64,000 bases of DNA. It comes from Chelydra serpentina. Lineage: Eukaryota > Chordata > Testudines > Chelydridae. Shown in pieces: positions 21,961 to 31,700 of the stretch (position 1 is the first letter of the stretch; each line of letters opens with the position of its first letter). The translations under genes and the position numbers were made by a program. The notes under the pieces are model-generated. The model was not told where the DNA came from. It saw only the letters and a list, made by a program, of their open reading frames with translations, and did not search any database. The stretch spans positions 6,479,001-6,543,000 of the forward strand of contig JBAIAC010000027.1 in NCBI GenBank assembly GCA_037349315.1, written 5' to 3'.

Positions 21961-21994
21961 ATGTCGTTGGCTAACTACTGGACATCAGTGTCTA

Positions 21995-22105
21995 CGGTAT
22001 GTCTACACTAGCACTTTTATTGGTATAACTTATGTCACTCCGGGGTGTAACCCTGCCCCCCACTCCCAGCGACATAAGTTTCACTGACAGGTGGGCTCTC
22101 ACCAG
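21995..22105. mobile_element. MITE fragment (TATGTCTACACTAGCAC)
   Basis: One terminus, GTATGTCTACACTAGCACTT, and part of the interior (GGTATAACTTATGTC) are seen. The other end is lost. Confidence 0.45.
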
Positions 22106-23446
22106 CATGCCAAAGAAATAGCAAATGTAATAAATATAACATAAATAACACAAGAAAACATGTCCGATGCCCCTGATTAGGAGCCATGAAGAAATGTGGA
22201 GTATTATGTCCTCCTTCGGTCCTTGGAATGCGGCATAAGCAATTGTGAAGAGTGCATAGGCAGAACCGTCAAGAAAACAGATCGCAGGGGACAGAATGGA
22301 TCCTTTCCAGGCCCTCAGCCCAGCTAGGCTATTTTTAATCCTTATATGTTGCAGCCTCAGTCAGCCTTAACTGCACTGAACATCAAAAGTAATCTGGGGG
22401 GGAGAAGGCAGCAGCAAAGATTGATTTGGTCTGTTACTGTAGCAGAAATCCAGAGGGCGATGGCCCCAGGACACTGCAGTCAGCACGCAAAGATTCCTTC
22501 TATTTCTAGAACCTCCTGTCCTGGAGGAGAAAACAAAGCGAGTCTGCAGCTCTGAACCTAGGATGTCTCTTTCTGTGGATCCTCCCAGTCTGTGTCTGGG
22601 CACCATAAGGGCTCAGCAGTGCTGCGAGGACCGGTGTCCACTGGCTGCGCAACAGAGGGGCAGGGATGACTAGCAAAAATAGGGACTTTGCTTCTGTTTT
22701 CAACCATGCTGCCCAGGGGGACTGTGGCCGAGTGTTTGTAGGACGGCTCCTTCCATGTGCTCTCTGCCTATGTCGAGTCTAGTTCTACATACCGAGCTCG
22801 GCTGCAATGCCTTATTCAAATATCTTTGATGATTACAGCTAGGAGGAGAGTCACTTCCCCGCCCTCTCGTAATATTTAAACAACATGCCTTAGAGGGAAA
22901 GGCAGACAGGGCCCTCGTTAGAAGGTGATTGTTACTGGGGCACAAGAGCTTCAGGCAGACCCTGGCCTCCTGTGGGAATGTTCTAATGAGACCATCATTA
23001 ATTATAAAGAGTTATTAACAACAGCAATCTAGAGCAAAACCCTTAACCTGGCTCCAGCCTCCTGCAGCTCATTGAAAGAAACACTTAACTCCCCTCTCCA
23101 TCCCCCACATACACACCCATCCCACTCCTCAATGCTCCACCTGATCTTTGGATGGAAGGTCCACATTCAGTATTATTGTTGTAGAGGTACCCTGCGCACA
23201 GGGACTTGCTGGGTTGTGACTGTACATAACCAGCTGGCAGTCTGCTTTCTCAGGATGTGCATTGCTTTCGGGTGCCAGAGAAAGCAAACTGGCAGGAGAG
23301 CAGGATGGCACATTGTGGGCACACACCTGCCGGGTATCACAGAATTTGTGTCCAATCAATCCCACATCCTGGAAGCTCGGTTTGTAGCACATTATTCAGC
23401 CCCTCTGATACTGTAACAGTTTTGTGACTCAAATGACACACTGGGT

Positions 23447-23640
23447 AGATCTACACTTGAAAGTTGTACTGATATAACGATGTCTGTTGGGGTGTGATTT
23501 ATGCTGGTATAAACTGTAGTTTAGGCAGAGTTATACCATTATAAAGTTGCATTAGACTGGTATAGTTATTCCCCTTCCTGTATGAAAATAGCTATGCCAG
23601 TATAAAGGTCTTTTATACTGAATCCACATGAGGAAGGTTG
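23447..23640. mobile_element. MITE of the GTATAACTTATG group
   Basis: GGGTAGATCTACACTTGAAA is followed by several GGTATA/TATACC inverted words (GCTGGTATAAACTG; AGTTATACCATT; AGCTATGCCAGTATAAAGG). A foldback-family fragment is inserted just to its right. Confidence 0.45.
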
Positions 23641-23646
23641 CACTGG

Positions 23647-23717
23647 TTGACTACAGGACCCTCTGTCGCTTCTACAGATCCAGACTAACATGGCTACCCC
23701 TCTGATGTTTGACTACA
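23647..23717 (+). mobile_element. 5'-truncated copy of the foldback family with 9-bp target duplication
   Basis: TTGACTACA at 23647-23655 and 23709-23717 flanks a 53-bp piece, GGACCCTCTGTCGCTTCTAC, AGATCCAGACTAACATGGCT, ACCCCTCTGATGT. This is the 3' end of the hammerhead-bearing unit without the ribozyme part. Confidence 0.7.
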
Positions 23718-24372
23718 CAGGTTTATTAAAGGGTACAACTTTCTATTGCAGATGGGGTCTATGTTACAAAATTGTATCAGTATGTGACCCCACCGCCTTC
23801 TGATGTCATGACACAGCCTCACCAGATCATGTAACATACTATCTTGACATGGCAACCATAGTCCATCATCACTGTGCTTTTAGCAGCAGGCCACGCCCAA
23901 CCTAGGAGCTGGCATTTTGAAATTGTTGCAGCTTTTTCTTTGAGAGGAGCTGAGACGTTTGGTCTTTAGCAGAAGAAGCTGCATTTCTAAACGTGCATTT
24001 TCAAGAACAAGCCTGAGCCAGATTTCACGGAAGCCAGTGGAATTACCCCTGGGATGAATTTGGCTCTGTAAGATTTGTTTATACTATCAGCCTTGACAGC
24101 ATCTCTTTACCCTAACTGGATTTTAATTGTTCATCGGGAGGTTTTCTGTGCATTAGTAGAAGCCAAGCTCCATCTGCTGGCAACCAAGGAATCAAACATC
24201 TTTAGCAACTTGGGCCACTCTCTCCCATGCCCCAGGTTCGCTTGACAGTGCGGGAAATGAAATCAAGTTGTCAAACTAGGACAGATAAAGAGCCGGTCCC
24301 TGTCTTTGGGAATTTCTGCAGACATGCTTCACTTTACAGAGAAGGGCAGTAATAATTGCCAAGAAGTGACTT

Positions 24373-24576
24373 TTTCCAAGAAAAGCGACAAAGGGTCCTG
24401 TGGCACCTTATAGACTAACAGAGGTATTGAAGCATAAGCTTTTGTGGGTCAATACGGGTATTGACCTATGAAAGCTTATGCTTCAATACCTCTGTTAGTC
24501 TATAAGGTGCCATAGGACCCTTTGTCGCTTCTGCAGATCCAGACGGTTACCCCTCTGATACTTGTTTCCAAGAAAA
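24373..24576. mobile_element. Second foldback element with 12-bp target duplication
   Basis: TTTCCAAGAAAA is repeated exactly at 24373-24384 and 24565-24576. Between them (24385-24564) two inverted arms meet at a centre of only a few bases near 24459. Each arm stops inside what would be stem II of the hammerhead, so the CTGANGA box is absent. The right arm still ends in CTATGAAAGCTTATGC, then the family 3' unit GGACCCTTTGTCGCTTC and a shortened tail. Confidence 0.75.
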
Positions 24577-24589
24577 TATCACCAAAGCT

Positions 24590-24750
24590 GGAGACCTAGG
24601 TACCGCTCCCAGCTCTGCTGAGTGACTGGGGCAAGTCACTTCACCTCTCTGTGCCTCTGTCTCCCCTTTACCTGTCTTGTCTATTTAGAATGGAAGCTCT
24701 TTGGGGCAGAGACTGTCTATTACACTGTGTTAATACAGCACCTAGCTCTG
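24590..24750 (+). repeat. MIR-like SINE
   Basis: Core TGACTGGGGCAAGTCACTTC and tail GGAAGCTCTTTGGGGCAGAG, TTAATACAGCACCTAGC. Confidence 0.65.
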
Positions 24751-25099
24751 ATCTCCGTTGTGGTCTCAACCTCTCCTCTCAGTGCAGGCTGCCACGGTGC
24801 TGTTTTCACTTTGGGTCCTGAGCGTCTGCCGGGTGTGAGTCCCTTCTCTGGGCGATGGCTCTCTGCAGGGAGTGGCGCTCTCCTGGGCACGGAGCACCCG
24901 CCGGCCCACTCCAGGGCACCCCACCATCGGAGACCCTTGGGGGCGGCCGCTGGTGCTCTCGGGCTGCGCCAGCACATTGCAGGGCAGCCTCCAAGGTGCA
25001 GCTGATCCCCAGCCCCTGGTGCTGGTGGCCCCTGCCCAGCAGCTGCCCCTAGACACCTGCTATAGCCTGGGTGACCCAGCCGCTCACACCACCACCAGG

Positions 25100-25660
25100 C
25101 CGCCCCCCTCCTGCACGCTCCGACCAGCAGGTGGCGCTGCAGGGCAGGGCGCCCCGCTGTCCTGTCCTCTCCTCTCTATGGGGGGGTTAGGGGCGGGGTC
25201 TGGCGCGCGGACCCGGAAGTGGAGTGTGAGGTAGGGGAGTGTGTGGGGGGCGGCCAGAGGAGGGGGGTGGGGGCAGAGGTTGCTGAGTTCTCAGTTCTCC
25301 CCTCCCCCCACCGGACTGCTGCCGAGGGGGTCACCGCTGGGGGGGGGGGCTGGGCGACCCCTCCCCCCAGCGTGGGGAGACTGGAGCCGCCCCTCCCCCC
25401 ACCGCCGCGCTGCCTCCCGGGTGTCCCGCCCCCGGCGCCCAGGGCTGCCGGCCCGGCTCGCTCCCCCCGGCCAGAGCCCGCGGGTACCGCGCCTGCCGGG
25501 CGGCGGGGACCGGCGCTGTCTCCTCCCCGGTGCGCCGGGGGCGGTTTCTAGCCCCGCAAAACTCCGTCTCCCGCCTGGGGCTGAGCCAACAGCGCCCGCC
25601 TGGCAGAAAGCAGGAGCCTGGCGCCGCAGCCGGGCCGTGGGTCTCCCTAACAAGCCCACG
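25100..25660 (+). promoter_or_regulatory. CpG island and probable MRM1 promoter with non-coding first exon
   Basis: This is the only long CpG-dense, non-repeat stretch in the window. An ETS/GABP (NRF-2) site, CCGGAAGT (25213-25220), lies just before a plausible splice donor GAG/GTAGGG (exon end 25230). GABP sites next to the start point are common in nuclear genes for mitochondrial proteins. MRM1 exon 1 has a good splice acceptor upstream of its start codon (CTCCTTTTTCAAG, ending 27862). A transcript joining about 25200-25230 to 27863 is therefore inferred. No TATA box is apparent. The island could instead serve an unannotated transcript on either strand. Confidence 0.6.
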
Positions 25661-25725
25661 CGGCTTATGCCCAATTGAACGTGTTCGGCTCTAAGGTGCC
25701 ACAAGGGCTCCTTGTTTTCCCCCTT
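25641..25725 (+). repeat. Degraded fragment of the hammerhead-bearing repeat
   Basis: AAGCCCACGCGGCTTATGCC resembles the second half of stem II, box 2 and ATGC (GAAA has become GCGG). It is followed by TCTAAGGTGCCACAAGGGCT and CCTTGTTTT. Confidence 0.5.
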
Positions 25726-25787
25726 TCCACAGTACTTTAGGGCCCCTGTCACCCATGCTCCCTGGGCATCTCCCGTATGCCTCCTAG

Positions 25788-26065
25788 CGTGACCAGACCT
25801 GATTTTATAGGGACAGTCCCGATATTTGGGGCTTTTTCTTATATAGGCACCTCCCCCCCCCCACACACACACCAGTGGCCTCCCCAGGAATTGAAATTAG
25901 GGGGCGGGGTTCGAATTTACTGGGGGCGGGCGGGTGTCACTAAATTGGCATGTAACTAGTTCACAAAACTGGGTGGGGGTGTTGGGGAAATTCAGGGGGG
26001 ATGTAGGGAAATCACTGCCCCCCACCTCCTGTCCTGGTTTTTCGCACTTGCTCTCTGGTCACCCT
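25788..26065. mobile_element. GTGACCAG-ended DNA repeat with a nested insertion
   Basis: The left end CGTGACCAGACCTGATTTTA and right end CTCTGGTCACCCTAATC are inverted versions of each other. The internal words CAGTCCCGATATTTGGGGCT and CTTATATAGGCACC are the common amniote form. About 140 bases (near 25872-26015; CCTCCCCAGGAATTGAAATT onward) interrupt the usual C-rich centre and are probably a separate insertion. Confidence 0.6.
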
Positions 26066-26484
26066 AATCCGGCCACGTGTTGTCACAACGCCCTGGTGAC
26101 ACAGCAAAGCGTTAGCCTCTTGTTAAAGAAGGGCAGCTGATGCAGAGAGAAAAGGACTTGCCCAGAGTCGCATAAGAAGTCCATGGCAGAGCTGGGAATT
26201 TAAGGGAGAGGTCTGGAGCCCTGATCCTGTCAGCCTGAGACCCAAAACCAACTATTCTTTCTCCCCCTGGAGGCTGTTTCCATCTTGTTGCAATGCTATT
26301 GAATAGCAGACTAATAATGCCTTGATGCTCGGGTTTGCAGCAACAGCAAGCACTGAAGATGACTGATGTTTTGCAGTGAGGATCTATGCACACTTGGTGC
26401 AGCTGGGTGCTCAGCCCTGCTTATTGGTTTTATGTCTGTAGCAATGTATTAGAATAATAAAGCTGTGCCCGAGGGGGGGATGGG

Positions 26485-26790
26485 GATGGGGATGGTCCAA
26501 TGATTAGGATACAAGCCTAGAACGTGGGAAACCTTGCTTCATGTTCCTGCTCTATTCCTAAGTTCCTGTTTGACATTGAGTCCGTCACTTAGCCTCTTGG
26601 TGCCTCAGTTTCCCATCTGGAAAACCGGGATAATAAAAACTAGTTATTATCTAGTGCTTTTCATCAGTAGAGCTCAAAACACTGTACAAAGGAAGTTATT
26701 ATCATTAGCCCCCATAGTACAGATGGGGAAACTGAGGCATGGAAGGGGGAAGTGACTAGGCCAAGGTCATCCAGTAGGCCAGCGGGAGAG
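26485..26790 (+). repeat. MIR-like SINE followed by a second MIR-like tail
   Basis: GGTCCAATGATTAGGATACA and CTTGGTGCCTCAGTTTCCCA form one SINE. Then ATGGGGAAACTGAGGCATGG and AGTGACTAGGCCAAGGTCAT, in the opposite functional order, suggest a neighbouring unit. Confidence 0.55.
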
Positions 26791-26960
26791 CCCAGAATAG
26801 AAAGAAAGACTTTCCTACCTCAGCGGGGTATTGTGACCATAAATATGTTACAGTTTGTAAGGTGCTCAGTATGACAATGGGGGCCATATAAGAACCTAAA
26901 ATAGACTATATTCAGTGTGAACAAGTTCTGCCAGTTGAGTTTATTACTGAAATATATATA

Positions 26961-27133
26961 CAGGAGACCCCCGCTAGAACACGCATCAACATAGCGCGAA
27001 TTCTGAATTAGCGCGGCGGCGACCGTGGATCCCAAATTAAATTATTTACATTGAATCCATGGTAACGCAGTCCCCACGTTAACGCGGTACCACGCATGGC
27101 TCCCAAACTGCGCATTCTAGTGAGGGCGCGGTG
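26961..27133. mobile_element. pogo/Tigger-like MITE, 173 bp
   Basis: The left terminus CAGGAGACCCCCGCTAGAAC and inverted right terminus CACCGCGCCCTCACTAGAAT are flanked by TA on both sides (26959-26960, 27134-27135). The CpG-rich interior has words such as AACATAGCGCGAATTC and GTTAACGCGGTACC. A TA duplication and CA-starting ends fit the Tc1/mariner-pogo group. Confidence 0.65.
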
Positions 27134-27862
27134 TATATATTTACACCAAAAATATGTATCTTCTTCTGTATATTTCCTTCATGGAGATCATCAATAATAT
27201 ATGATGTAGACAGGTAATACTCAGTATCACAACTTTATTGCAAAAATATGAAATACTCTCTCATATGTGACATGGCACAACCTATGGCTTCTTAAGTCTT
27301 GATACAGTCAGAAATGCTTGCATTATATAGATGTGTATTTAAAAGAAAATCATGCAGGGAACATTCTTAACCATGACTATAATTTATTGTTGTTGGCCAG
27401 AGGTTGAGATGGGCTGGAGTGGTGAAATAGAAGACCAGATCATAAACTGGAATCGCATCTTCTATTTGAATGGTGCTCAACCAGTTTCCAGCAGCTCAGA
27501 ATCTGGCCCTGAGTAGTTAACTATATTTTGAGAGTCAAGCTAGGCACTTTCTGTGGCTTAAATGTGGCCATCAGTGAAGGATTCTGCAGTTTGAACTTAG
27601 CTGATTCTGTTTGTGATGCGTGAGCCAGAATGGAATCCAGCTCATTCTCCCATGAGCATATTAGGCAAATATTAAAAACTTATTTTAGTTAGCAAAGAGC
27701 AGCTATGACTTGGAACACAGGCAGGGAGCAGATGTGGAAGTTACGTGGAAGGTTTCCATTTGTAAATAGTTCTTTTTCTGATCATAAGCATGTTTTAAAA
27801 TTGTAACTATTAGGGGGCTATTAACCCATGTTGCATATTGGCCCTTTATCTCCTTTTTCAAG

Positions 27863-27898
27863 GGATAGCTGTTCCGAGGGAGGAGACTGAGTGGTAGA
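27863..27898 (+). other. MRM1: MRM1 5' UTR segment in the first coding exon
   Basis: The segment lies between a strong splice acceptor (ATCTCCTTTTTCAAG, last base 27862) and the start codon at 27899. If no upstream exon exists, the UTR would extend further left, but the sequence there is AT-rich and not promoter-like. Confidence 0.55.
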
Positions 27899-28743
27899 AT
27901 GGCCTTGGCGTTGGAAATGATGCAGATCTTTAAGTTCAGCATCTGGAAAGCTGCAAGACTTTCATTTGCTTTTAGTTGCAACCGTCATTTTCGGGCAGTC
28001 AAACATTTTTCGACTCAGGAGACGGAGCCATCGCAATCTGCATCAGCAGAGTTCGGGAGTGAAGGAAATTCACACCGCCACGGCAGCCACCATCTTCCAA
28101 TGTCGGGACTTGGGGATGCTGCACGAGCGATCCCCAAATCACATCCTCCTCCCAAAAGCTGTAAAGGTCTCGCCCCTCAGAAGACTTTGCGGTGGAAGTG
28201 GAAGTCTAGCATGAGACGCACCGAGCAGGCTGCATCTTCCAGTGAGGAATTTAGGAACCTGAGAGAGGATGACTTTTCAAAAGCGCAGAAAAGACCAGTG
28301 CCAAAGCCTATGTCCATTGAAAGGACCAAAGGTTCAGAGATCTTGTTTGGCATTGCGCCCTGCTCCCTGGCTTTCTTGCAGTCAAAAAGGGACTTCTTCC
28401 AGTTATTCCTCAAGTCGGGCAGCAGCTGCGCACGGCCTGTGATGGAAGAGTTTGCCCAACGAGCTAAGGCCCGCGGAGTCCCCGTGCACCATGTCAGAAG
28501 GCAGGTGCTGGATGCCCTTTGCAAAGGTCAAGTCCACCAGGGAGTTTGCTTAGAGGCCACTCCCCTCCATCCTAGGAGCTTGGAAGAAGCTGAAGCTTCC
28601 CGGGTTGGGGTTGCCACCGGTCTGGGCACACAGCTGATTTGGCTGGTGCTGGAGCAGATACAGGATCCTATGAATCTGGGTGCAGTGCTGCGTTCCGCGC
28701 ACTTCTTAGGAGTTGACAGAGTGGTGACCAGCCAAAAGGACAG
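27899..28743 (+). CDS. MRM1: MRM1 coding exon 1
   Basis: The exon is 845 nt, residues 1-281 plus two bases of codon 282. The donor is GACAG/GTACAT. The open frame runs only four codons past the donor (to YIL, stop), which agrees with the splice site. It holds the targeting peptide, the substrate-binding domain and SPOUT motif 1. Residues 40-140 are low-complexity and rich in Ser/Lys/Arg. Confidence 0.94.
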
Positions 28744-31700
28744 GTACATTTTATGATTTGCTTCTGTGGTGAGGTCTCCTGTTCACATTACTGCTGTCTT
28801 CCAACGGATGTTACTATCGTGCATATTTGCTCCTTTTACCCCAAATGACCCCCAAAGCGTGCTCCAAACAGATACACTGGTTGCTGAAGCTCTGAATATG
28901 GGAGGCAGCATGGCCTAGTGGATAGAGCACTGGCCTGGGGAGTCGTGGCTTCTATTCTCAGCTCTGCCCTGGGCCAGTTGAGTGACCTTAGGCAAATCAG
29001 TTCACGCCTCTGTGCCTTTACAGTTTCCCCATCTGTAAAATGGGATAATAATGCTGACCTTTGTAAAGCACTTTGAGAGCTACTGATTAAAAGCAGGTAG
29101 AGCGTGGTATTATTAATGTTATTTCACCCCATCTACAATCTCTGATTTTCACTTATGAGTCCTTCAATAATTGGAAAAGCTCCCACCTCTTGTCTACCAA
29201 GCGCCTACCCTTTCCTTCAAATCCCTTCTTACATTCCCCTCCTTTCCACAGGGCCTTCCTACGAAGCTTCTCTCACCAGTGCAGTCCCATGTTTTGTTTT
29301 AGTTTCTGTTAGATTGTAAAGTCTTTGGGGCAGGGACCTTGATCTCTTATTTGCTTTGTCTTCTAGTGCCTTGTGAATTGACAGTGCTGTGTAAATAATG
29401 GCAGCATTAGGATATTCGCTTTGCCTGCTGCTTTGGGACAGATGCTGATTTCGTTTCAGCAACCTGTGCTCTTTCAGAGATGGAAGGTGGGGAAGGTTTC
29501 ATTTGCTAACTCCTCTTGGATCTCTCCATTTTCAAATGTGTCCCTCCCCCCCCTTTTATTGCTGAAGTCCTCCTTCTATACCTGAGGCTGCTGAATGAAA
29601 CTGCCTCAGGAGCCAATTAATGCAATTGCCATTTGTCAGCTGGAAGGGGTGTGTGCGCCTTTTCCCATTGGACCCCTCTCACTGCCTCTGCAGCAAGACC
29701 ATGAGCCAAAATCAGAAAATCCCCTGCTCCCCATTGGACAGTGTGTTGTGTAGCCTCCAGCACACTGGGCAGTCCCGGATTGTTGTTTTTTTCCGTTATT
29801 GCTAGAGGAGTTTCTGAGTTGCAAACGTATCTTAACCTCTGGCGTTCTAACTGCCCCCTCTGCACTCATTCATTTCAGTGACCGAAAAGCCATTCCCTTC
29901 CAGCCGTGGAGAGATTAAGGGATTTTTTTTTCTGTAGTCCAAGTTTTCAAACCCTATGGGTCTGGTCCTGCATGTGGACTCCAGGATATAACGAAGATTT
30001 GCTCACACACTTAACTGTCCTGTTCCCCAGTGCTGTACTAACTCCTCATAAAGGGAACTGGAGCCTTTCTTTGGGCTTATTCTATACAAGCTGCCAAGAG
30101 TAATTTCCTTCTTCCAGTAAGTATTGCTTTGTTGTCTCTGCCGAAACAGTTCACCCGTCTTTCAAATAAGATCTAAAACCAAGGTCCTTTTGTAGGCATT
30201 AAAGAGCCCATCATCCATTTTGTAAGGATGGGCATGTCAGTCCCACCATTCTGGACACATTCCAGCTCAGGTTGGTGCATCCTGCCTACCTTGTAGTTTC
30301 AGCTGGATGCCACCTTCTTCACTTTCGGTCTTAAATTGTTGAGCTGCCATGTTCCACCCTGGAAGTGGATGGCCATATCCTTGTATGGTGTGTCTATACG
30401 TCTAGCTACCGAGGGCTTCAAAGCAATTAATAGATCATGCTCCAGCTAGATCAATTTTGATTTGTTCACCACCACGACAGCTGCGCTCCTCTGGGTCAGT
30501 GCAGATCACAAAGCCCAGGAGAAAGTGTGTGAGAGGTGGCGACGAAGCATTCTTGGTGGAGGGGATCTGGCTATGGAACAAACTCCCAGAGGACATCAGG
30601 TGAATCCAGAGTTTGACCATCTTTAGGAAATCTTGCAAATCTTCTCTTTGAGAAGGCCTCTCCGTCATAAAAATGACCCTCGCAGCACTGACATGCTTTC
30701 TACCCCAAGATGCTACCGAAAAAAATCGAAAACCCAAACCCCCAAGTAGAGTTTTGCCCTGAAACAGAGCTGGAGCCCCCTTGAAGTCTGCTAGGGAGAA
30801 GACTGTTGCTATTGATTTTACAGGGAAGGTGTTTAGATAGATACTATGGTGATGGCCAGCAGTATAAAACCTCAAGATAGCTAGAGAGATAGGGTCTCTT
30901 GGGATACAAAGAGATTTGTAAGCATGCTCAGTTCTGTGCTGTGCACAAACACCCACCCACACCCATGCAGATTGCCAGGTGTCCATAACTCCTAAGAGGA
31001 GTGTATAATTTGTTTAAAAAGGCACAGGTGCTGCTAGTCAGAAGCACTGACACTGACAGAAGCACTGACATGCTTTCTACCCTAGTTTTTTTCTTTTCTT
31101 TCCATGGTATGTTTATTCTCATCGCTCTGCCTCTAGATACAAAAGTGCAAGACTGATGCTTGCAGGATTGCAAGATTTGGCCTGGTCCCTGCTGGTCTCA
31201 CTCCAGGGATGAATGCATTCTTGCACCTCTGAGCTGTGCTTTTCTGATCAATATCACTTGCTGAGCAAGTCCACCACTGTGTGGTTTTTTTGGAGTTATA
31301 TTTTAATGCAGAGGGAACATGATTATTTTGTAGTAGAGCTATTAAGGTCTCACCCAGAGGCCCCAGTCAGGGAGCAGGGTGCCACTGTGCTAGGCACTGG
31401 ACATACAAATACCATAAAGATAATCCCTTCCCGAAAGAAAGTACAATCTAAGTATAAAATGAGAAACAACAGGTGGAGATGGACAAACATGGGGAGCAGA
31501 AGGGAATAGCAAGAGGATTATGAGCAGGGTGATGAGCAATGGTCCTAGCAAGCCAGCAGCCTAACTATTGCATTGTAGGCATCACGGCAGAGGCGGTTTT
31601 AAGGAGAGATTTTAAGGAGGACAGTGTAGAAGCCTTGTGAGGCCAGTGATAGTGGGAGGGATGCTCACTTCTCCTTGCACTCTCTCTTCTGAACAGCTTC

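Larger units (their letters stand above)
10075..25100. other. Intergenic DNA between DHRS11 and MRM1
   Basis: No coding exon is recognised here. The stretch is filled with SINE, CR1, MITE and foldback repeats listed separately. Unassigned portions of more than 300 bases are about 11700-12230, 12300-12680, 15750-17040, 17600-18300, 19660-20270, 20830-21400, 22110-23050 and 23720-24360. Open frames in these show no family motifs and look like chance. Confidence 0.6.

Noticed and set aside
25219..25872. Open frames of 110-193 codons around the CpG island
   Set aside because: Compositional: GC-rich, Pro/Arg/Gly-rich and overlapping on opposite strands, with no conserved domain. The island is better explained as a promoter.
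30435..30986. 183-codon minus-strand open frame in MRM1 intron 1
   Set aside because: It is antisense to LINE-like debris, with no family motif.
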